A stretch of DNA of 64,000 bases from Trebonia sp050013875. Lineage in GTDB: Bacteria > Actinomycetota > Actinomycetes > Streptosporangiales > Streptosporangiaceae. The DNA lies in the NCBI GenBank assembly GCA_050013875.1, contig JBEKEK010000006.1:34515-98514 (forward strand). Reading direction: 5' to 3'. The notes beneath the pieces were generated by a model. It worked only from the letters and a program-made list of their open reading frames with translations, ran no database searches and had not been told where the DNA came from. The translations under genes and the position numbers were made by a program. This document shows, in pieces, positions 58,654 to 64,000 of this stretch; the first letter of the stretch is position 1, and the number at the start of each line of letters is the position of its first letter.

Positions 58654-59520
58654 TTACCGGCCGGGGCCGTTCGGGAACTTGAGCAGCGAGCCCGCGTCGA
58701 CGCGGATCTGCTGGCCGGTGATGTACCTGGCCTCGTCCGAGGCGAGGAACAGCACCAGGTTGGAGATGTCGACCGGCTCGACGTACGGGATCGGCATGGC
58801 CTGGAAGTAGGTGAACGCCGGGATCACGTCCTCACGGGTCGGGTTCTCCAGGTCGGGCCTGAACATGCCGTACAGGCCGTCGTTGTGCAGCAGGTGGGTG
58901 TTCACATTCGTCGGGTGGACGGCATTCACCCGGATGAACCGCGGCGCGAGGTGCAGCGCCATCTGCTCGACATAGCCCATCAGCGTGTGCTTCGCCCACC
59001 CGTAGCCCGCACTGCCCGGGCCCATCGCGGGATTGTCGACTGTGTTCGGCAGCATCGCGGCGGTCGAGCCGGTCACGATGATCGAGCCGAACTCCTTCAG
59101 GTGCGGAATCGCAACCGCGACGGCGTTCATCACGCCGATGAGGTCGACGTCGGAGGCGTCGACGAAGTCGAGCGGGTCCGGGTCGCCCATCGCCATCGGC
59201 AGGATGCCGGCGTTGGCGCACAGGATGTCAAGGCGGCCGAACTGGGCGACGCCGTTCGCCAGCGCCTCGCGGAGCTGGTCGCGCGAGCGGACGTCGGCCT
59301 TGCTGGCGATGATCCGGCGGTCCAGCGCCTCGACCAGCCGGACGGTCTCCTTCATGTCCTCCGGCGTGGACAGCGGGTACGGGTTGGACTCGATCTGCTC
59401 CATCAGGTCGATGGCGATGATGTCCGCGCCCTCCTGGGCCAGCCTGACGGCGTGACTGCGGCCCTGGCCGCGCGCGGCGCCGGTGATGAACGCGACTTTT
59501 CCTTCTAGACGGCCAGACAT
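58654..59520 (-). CDS. Mycofactocin-coupled-type short-chain dehydrogenase
   Basis: A 288-residue SDR of the actinobacterial subgroup whose tightly bound NAD is thought to be recycled by mycofactocin: FITGAARGQGRSHAVRLAQEGADIIAIDL, CANAGI instead of NNAG, catalytic S152, Y173, K177 (GYGWAKH), and an insertion at 41-60. It probably oxidises a secondary or benzylic alcohol. Last intact gene of the minus-strand operon entering from the right edge. Confidence 0.85.
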   Translation of the reverse strand: MSGRLEGKVAFITGAARGQGRSHAVRLAQEGADIIAIDLMEQIESNPYPLSTPEDMKETVRLVEALDRRIIASKADVRSRDQLREALANGVAQFGRLDILCANAGILPMAMGDPDPLDFVDASDVDLIGVMNAVAVAIPHLKEFGSIIVTGSTAAMLPNTVDNPAMGPGSAGYGWAKHTLMGYVEQMALHLAPRFIRVNAVHPTNVNTHLLHNDGLYGMFRPDLENPTREDVIPAFTYFQAMPIPYVEPVDISNLVLFLASDEARYITGQQIRVDAGSLLKFPNGPGR

Positions 59521-59584
59521 GGCGTCTCCTTCCGTTGGGTGCTTGCTTCACTGCGTGGCACGAAGTGCGGCTGGGTGGGCGACG

Positions 59585-61066
59585 TCAGACCCAGCCGATG
59601 GCCTTGGTCTCGGTGTACTGCTGGAAGCCTTCGATGCCGTTCTGCCGCCCGATGCCGCTGCTCTTGTAGCCGCCATAGGGCGAATCGGCGCCGTACCAGA
59701 GGCCGCCGTTGACCCCGATGGAGCCGGTGCGGATCCTGTTGGCGATCGCCATCGCACGGTCGGGGTCGGCGGCGAACACGCCCCCGGACAGGCCGTACTT
59801 GCTGTCGTTGGCGATCGCGATGGCATCGGCGTCGTCGTCGTAGCCGATGACAGAGAGCACCGGGCCGAAGATCTCCTCCTGCGCGATCGTCATCGAGTTG
59901 TCCACGTCGGTGAACAGCGTCGGCTCGATGTAAAAGCCCTTGTCCAGGTGAGCGGGGCGGCCGCCGCCGAGGGCGAGCTTGGCGCCCTCGGCGACACCCT
60001 GGTCGATGTAGGACTGCACCCGGTCCCGCTGCCTGGCGCTGATCAGCGGGCCCTGGAAGGTGGCCGGATCCGTCGGGTCGCCGTACGGGATGTGCTTGAG
60101 GACCTCGGTCAGGATCGCGACGCCCTCGGCGTACCGGGACCGGGGCAGCAGGATCCTGGTCTGCAGCGCGCAGCCCTGCCCGGCGTGCATGCAGACGGCG
60201 GCGCCGCTGGGCAGCACCGCGCCGAAGTCGGCGTCATCGCAGACGATCATGGCGGACTTGCCGCCGAGTTCGAGGAAGACCCTCTTCAGGGTGGCCGCGC
60301 CCTTCTCCATGATCCGCTTGCCGGTCGCGGTGGAGCCGGTGAAGGAGATCATGTCGACTCGCGGGTCGAGCGTCAGTTCCTCGCCGACCAGGTGGTCGGC
60401 GGACGTCACCACGTTGACCACGCCCGCGGGGATGTCGGTCTTCTCCGCGATCAGCCGGCCGAGCCGCGTCGCGTTCCACGGCGTGTCGGGCGCGGGCTTG
60501 AGTACCACCGTGTTGCCGGTTGCCAGGATCGGCCCCAGCTTGTTCGCGGTCACTTCGAACGGGAAGTTCCACGGCACGATCGCGCCCACCACGCCGACCG
60601 GCTCCCGCCGCACCGCGCGGTGTGACGGGAAGCCGATGAGGCTGGTGTCGGGCAGCCGCCGCTCCCATTCGAACTCGCTGATCATCTTCGCGGGCCAGCG
60701 GAACGCGTCGGCCAGCGGCCAGTCGAGCTGCGCCAGGTAGGTGACCGCGACCGGCGTGCCCACCTCGGCCACGAGTTCCGAGCGGAACTCCCCGACCTCG
60801 GACTCGATCGCTTCCTGCAGCTGCAGCAGGCAGCGGGCCCGCAGTTCCTTGTTGACCGACCAGTCCGTCTGGTCGAACGCCCGCCGGGCCGCGCCGATGG
60901 CGCGGCGCATGTCGTCAACGGTGCCGTCGGCGGCCTGGCCGAGCACTTCCCCGGTGGCCGGGTTGATGTTGTCGAACGCCCGGCCGCCCGATGCCCCGAC
61001 GAGCTCACCGTCGATCAGCATCCGGCGCTCGGGGGTGTACGGCTGAAGCTGAGCAGGTGTCGTCAT
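59585..61066 (-). CDS. Aldehyde dehydrogenase
   Basis: A 493-residue NAD(P)-dependent aldehyde dehydrogenase: PWNFP (N167), E266 in LELGGKSA, C299 in HAGQGCALQTR, EEIFGPVLSV and the C-terminal GGYKSSGIGRQNG. All catalytic residues are present, in contrast to the remnant at 15538-15930, whose C-terminal part resembles this protein. Between an acyl-CoA dehydrogenase gene (22 bp upstream) and the SDR, consistent with alcohol to aldehyde to acid oxidation. Confidence 0.92.
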   Translation of the reverse strand: MTTPAQLQPYTPERRMLIDGELVGASGGRAFDNINPATGEVLGQAADGTVDDMRRAIGAARRAFDQTDWSVNKELRARCLLQLQEAIESEVGEFRSELVAEVGTPVAVTYLAQLDWPLADAFRWPAKMISEFEWERRLPDTSLIGFPSHRAVRREPVGVVGAIVPWNFPFEVTANKLGPILATGNTVVLKPAPDTPWNATRLGRLIAEKTDIPAGVVNVVTSADHLVGEELTLDPRVDMISFTGSTATGKRIMEKGAATLKRVFLELGGKSAMIVCDDADFGAVLPSGAAVCMHAGQGCALQTRILLPRSRYAEGVAILTEVLKHIPYGDPTDPATFQGPLISARQRDRVQSYIDQGVAEGAKLALGGGRPAHLDKGFYIEPTLFTDVDNSMTIAQEEIFGPVLSVIGYDDDADAIAIANDSKYGLSGGVFAADPDRAMAIANRIRTGSIGVNGGLWYGADSPYGGYKSSGIGRQNGIEGFQQYTETKAIGWV

Positions 61067-61088
61067 TGATATCTCCTCCTGAACCGGG

Positions 61089-62261
61089 TCAGCGGGGCAG
61101 CCCGAGGACCCGTTCGCCGATGATGTTGCGCTGTATCTCTGAGGTGCCGCCGCCGATCGAGGAGGCGTAGGAGCGCAGGTAGTCGCCGGTCCAGCCGCCG
61201 GGTAGCCACTTGGAGACGAAGCGGAGCGAATCGGGGCCGAGCACGTCCATCGACAGCCGGGCGACCCGCTGCTCGATCTCGGAGAAGTACAGCTTCACAA
61301 TCGAGCCCTCGGGACCGGGCGTGCCGCGGCGGGCGCTTCGCGAGATCACCGCGTAGGTCATCGCGCGCAGCGCGGCCACCTCGGCCCGCGCCGTCGCCAG
61401 CCGCACCGCCAGGGACTCGTCGGCCAGGGCGGTGCCCCGCCGCAGCGGGCCCCGGAGCTGGCCGGCCAGCTCGATCAGGTGCTCCACGGTGGATGCCAGC
61501 CGGACCTGTCCCGCGGTGAACGCGGTGCCGCGCTCGAACGACAGCGTCGACATGGCGACCCGCCACCCGTCGTTGAGTTCACCGACGACGTTGGACAGCG
61601 GGATGCGGACGTCGTCGTAGAAGACCTCGCAGAACTCGCTCTCACGGTCCATCGACTGGATGGGCCGCACGTCGATGCCGGGGCTGTGCATGTCGCAGAT
61701 GACCCAGCTGATGCCCCGGTGCCTGGGTGCTGCCGGGTCGGTGCGGACGAGCAGTTCCTGCCAGTCGGCGACGAACGCGGAGCTCGTCCAGATCTTCTGC
61801 CCGGACACCACGAACTCGTCGCCGTCGATAAGGCCGCGGGTGCGCAGCGACGCCAGGTCGGACCCCGCCTCGGGCTCGGAGAACCCCTGGCACCAGAGGG
61901 CGTCGCCGCGCAGGATCGGGAGCAAGTGGGCCGCCTTCTGCTCCGGGGTCGCGCACTGGATCAGCGTCGGGCCGGCGTGATTGAGCCCCACGAACGTGCT
62001 GTCCAAGCTGGACAGGGCCGCCCGGCCGTACTCCTCGTACCAGATGAGCTGCTCCAGCAGCGACAGGCCGCGGCCGCCGTACTCCCTCGGCCAGGAAATC
62101 CCTGCCCAGCCGCCGTCGTACTGAGTCCGCTGCCACGCCGTGTCGTAGGCCCGGATACCGGTCGGGTCGGACGGGCGCGGCGCGGCCGGCCGGTGTTCGG
62201 CCAGCCAGCCGCGGACCTCCTCGCGGAAGTCGCGCTGCCCGGCCGAGAAGTCAAGATCCAC
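61089..62261 (-). CDS. Acyl-CoA dehydrogenase
   Basis: A 390-residue acyl-CoA dehydrogenase: WPREYGGRGLSLLEQLIWYEEY, QGFSEPEAGSDLASLRT, VSGQKIWTSSAFVADW and IGGGTSEIQRNIIGERVLGLPR. The C-terminal Glu of the EGT motif is Gly, as in FadE-type subunits of steroid-degrading heteromers. Its start overlaps the DUF2889 gene by 11 bases. It might pair with another FadE-like protein for activity. Confidence 0.9.
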   Translation of the reverse strand: MDLDFSAGQRDFREEVRGWLAEHRPAAPRPSDPTGIRAYDTAWQRTQYDGGWAGISWPREYGGRGLSLLEQLIWYEEYGRAALSSLDSTFVGLNHAGPTLIQCATPEQKAAHLLPILRGDALWCQGFSEPEAGSDLASLRTRGLIDGDEFVVSGQKIWTSSAFVADWQELLVRTDPAAPRHRGISWVICDMHSPGIDVRPIQSMDRESEFCEVFYDDVRIPLSNVVGELNDGWRVAMSTLSFERGTAFTAGQVRLASTVEHLIELAGQLRGPLRRGTALADESLAVRLATARAEVAALRAMTYAVISRSARRGTPGPEGSIVKLYFSEIEQRVARLSMDVLGPDSLRFVSKWLPGGWTGDYLRSYASSIGGGTSEIQRNIIGERVLGLPR

Positions 62262-63300
62262 TGTTACCAGCCCTCCGCGTGGTCGCTCCAGGAAGATGAG
62301 CCGTCAGCGCGGGCGCATAGCGCAGGAACCGAAGCGTGTCATTCAGGTGCGTGCAGCTGCGCGGGCCGGCTAGCCGCTCCCTGACGGTCCCGGTGATATC
62401 GCGCAGCGGCGCTCCCGCCAGGTCGGCGGCGTTCGGCGCCGCCAGCGAGCATTCGCCGAACGGCAGCGCGTGCGGCACCACGTCGACGCGCTCAAGCGGA
62501 TACCCCCCGGCTGCGGACCCCTGGCCGGGCGCGACGCGGGCGTGCACCTCGTACTCATGCAGCGCGCCTTCGCGCAACCCCGCGTCGAAGTGGCTGTCCC
62601 GGTAGTACCCGAAGATCTCGTACCCGCTGCCGGTGGCGGTCACATCCAGAATCCTGCGGCGCCGCATCGACCTCGGGCGCGGATCGGGCTCGGCGTGGAA
62701 ATACGATGTCATCGACGCCACGGCGGTGGCCGGCGGCGTTCCGGTCAGGATCGGAACGCCGGACCGTACCCGGGTGTCCGCCGTCGCGCCGGGCGTCCAG
62801 CCCACGCAGATGCCCACCATCGGCGAGCGTCTGCCGGGGCGCGGCCCAGGGGCGGCCATCCCGGGCCCCCCGGCCGTGTCAGCCGCTTCGGCCACCCCGT
62901 CCGCACCGGTCAGCCCGATCAGCTCGATCATCCGCGCGTAGCCGGAGATCAGCCGGATGGTCGGCAGCTCGTCAAGCACCGCCGACTCAAGCGACGACGG
63001 GTCAAGCTCGTCGAGGCCGGCCAGCCTGGCCCGGAACCCCCGCACCACGGTCACGCCGATGAGGGGATCAGTCACCGCGGCGGGAAGCTCCGACTCGATG
63101 CCGGCGACCCGCGAGGCGGGGTCGAGGGTAATGCTCATCCGCGCCGCGCGCAGCACCCGGTCATCGCCGCCGGTGACCAGCAAGTCACGCGCGGAGGCCG
63201 TCACTCGCAGCCCCGCGCTCCAGTCGCCGTCCGGGCTCACCTCGAGCGAGAGGGTGCGCCGCACCGTGCCCGGGGCGGGATCTGGCAGGGACGTCAGCAT
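62251..63300 (-). CDS. DUF2889 family protein
   Basis: A 349-residue protein. The N-terminus (VRRTLSLEVSPDGDWSAGLRVTASARDLL) and the C-terminal mark RLAGPRSCTHLNDTLRFLR are characteristic of DUF2889; a Gly/Ala/Pro-rich loop (about 140-160) separates two beta-rich halves. The conserved Cys/His pair in SCTHL may be functional. The family recurs in actinobacterial CoA-thioester catabolic operons, but its activity is unknown to me. 16 bp after the CoA ligase stop. Confidence 0.75.
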   Translation of the reverse strand: MLTSLPDPAPGTVRRTLSLEVSPDGDWSAGLRVTASARDLLVTGGDDRVLRAARMSITLDPASRVAGIESELPAAVTDPLIGVTVVRGFRARLAGLDELDPSSLESAVLDELPTIRLISGYARMIELIGLTGADGVAEAADTAGGPGMAAPGPRPGRRSPMVGICVGWTPGATADTRVRSGVPILTGTPPATAVASMTSYFHAEPDPRPRSMRRRRILDVTATGSGYEIFGYYRDSHFDAGLREGALHEYEVHARVAPGQGSAAGGYPLERVDVVPHALPFGECSLAAPNAADLAGAPLRDITGTVRERLAGPRSCTHLNDTLRFLRYAPALTAHLPGATTRRAGNSGS

Positions 63301-63316
63301 CGGCGGGCCTGAAAGT

Positions 63317-64000
63317 TCACGCGCTTACAGGGGTGCCGAGCACGTCGCTGACCAGGTCCCGGCGGATCAGCTTGCCGGTCGGCGTGTGCGGCAGTTCGGA
63401 CCTGAAGACGACTTCATCCGGCGTGCGCGAGCCGCGCAGCCGGGCCCGGGCATAGTCCCTGACGGCGCCGCCGTCAAGCCCGGAGCCGGGCTCGGCGACG
63501 ACCACCGCGACGATCCGGGTTCCCCACTCGTCGTCGGGCAACCCGATCACCGCGACCTCCTTGACCTCAGGATGGGTGATGAGCACGTCCTCGATCTCGG
63601 CCGGGGCGATGTTCTCGCCGCCGCGGATGATCGTGTCGTCGGTGCGCCCGGAGATGAACAGGTAGCCGTCACGGTCGAACCAGCCCTGGTCCCTGGTGTG
63701 GAACCAGCCCTCGTCGTCGAGCACGGACCCGGACCCGAGGTACTCGCCGGACACCTGGCTGCCGCGCACCCAGAGCTGCCCGGGCTGTCCGGCGGGGAGG
63801 ACCACGCCCGAGGCGTCCCTGATCTGGCCCTCGACGCCGGGCACGAGCCGGCCGGCCGAGCCGAGCCGCTCCCTGGCGGCGGGGTCGGCGGCGGCGAGCG
63901 CGTCCCGGTGATCGTCCGGGCCGAGCACGGCGATCGTCGAGCTTGTCTCCGTCAGCCCGTAGGCGTTGGTGAAGCCGACGCCGGGCATGCAGGTCAGCGC
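63317..64000 (-). CDS. AMP-forming acyl-CoA synthetase (5' part outside window)
   Basis: C-terminal 227 residues of an ANL ligase: NAYGLTETSS (A5), GEYLGSGSVLDDEGWFHTRDQGWF and FISGRTDDTIIRGGENI (hinge and A8), ending with TPTGKLIRRDL carrying the catalytic Lys. The gene continues beyond position 64000. Head of the visible minus-strand operon; it would supply the acyl-CoA used by the acyl-CoA dehydrogenase. Confidence 0.9.
   Translation of the reverse strand, partial: ALTCMPGVGFTNAYGLTETSSTIAVLGPDDHRDALAAADPAARERLGSAGRLVPGVEGQIRDASGVVLPAGQPGQLWVRGSQVSGEYLGSGSVLDDEGWFHTRDQGWFDRDGYLFISGRTDDTIIRGGENIAPAEIEDVLITHPEVKEVAVIGLPDDEWGTRIVAVVVAEPGSGLDGGAVRDYARARLRGSRTPDEVVFRSELPHTPTGKLIRRDLVSDVLGTPVSA

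Noticed and set aside
1..64000. CRISPR arrays, tRNA/rRNA genes, integrases, transposases
   Set aside because: None seen by eye on either strand; island borders therefore rest on base composition only.

Overview
The window is very GC-rich. It uses GTG starts freely and packs its genes into long operons with 4-bp ATGA/GTGA overlaps. It encodes families typical of Actinomycetota: Ltp2/ChsH2-like aldolase and DUF35 pairs, paired MaoC proteins, an LLM-class oxidoreductase, a mycofactocin-type SDR and an EACC1 protein. I read it as a soil-type actinomycete and cannot name the genus. There is no rRNA, tRNA, CRISPR array or recognisable transposase.

Layout. (1) 1-1577: an MhpA-type aromatic hydroxylase, cut by the window edge. 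(2) 1743-11123: an oligopeptide-type ABC importer in one operon with a GH36-like alpha-galactosidase, next to a GH5-like glycosidase. A near-identical 16-bp LacI-type palindrome precedes both transcription units. (3) 11226-20720: an eight-gene minus-strand operon with two acyl-CoA dehydrogenases, a Baeyer-Villiger-type monooxygenase, two CoA ligases, an aldehyde dehydrogenase remnant and an aldolase/DUF35 pair. A GntR regulator follows at 20951-21643. (4) 21815-27383: a minus-strand operon with a CoA ligase, Rieske oxygenase alpha and beta subunits, DUF35, a thiolase-fold protein and a small orphan. (5) 27557-34539: a plus-strand ring-cleavage set with an MhpC-like hydrolase, MhpD-like hydratase, HpaI-type aldolase, aldehyde dehydrogenase, CoA-transferase, MhpB-like extradiol dioxygenase and SDR. 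(6) 34953-41748: divergent operons, P450/enoyl-CoA hydratase/SDR/ferredoxin/orphan on the minus strand and MaoC pair/tandem TetR/enoyl-CoA hydratase on the plus strand. (7) 41781-44948: a much less GC-rich gene for a membrane NACHT ATPase. (8) 45733-53476: a lipoprotein, a third thiolase-fold/DUF35 pair, an isochorismatase-like protein, an SDR, an LLM oxidoreductase and a fused double acyl-CoA dehydrogenase. (9) 53823-58521: a small orphan, then an EACC1 gene overlapping a 1209-residue caspase/Schlafen-ATPase/NB-ARC/TPR protein, again in lower-GC DNA. (10) 58654-64000: SDR, aldehyde dehydrogenase, acyl-CoA dehydrogenase, DUF2889 and CoA ligase.

Most of the window reads as a catabolic region. 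Plant-derived glycosides may be imported and hydrolysed. Side chains would be activated with CoA and shortened by dehydrogenases, hydratases and retro-aldolases. Rings would be opened by MhpA/MhpB-type enzymes to give pyruvate and small acids. The actual substrate cannot be read from sequence. Two STAND-type NTPase loci of foreign base composition sit inside this region. The EACC1/caspase/NB-ARC pair at 54564-58521 is the best candidate for an unusual conflict (immunity or cell-suicide) system. The membrane NACHT protein at 41781-44948 is the second.
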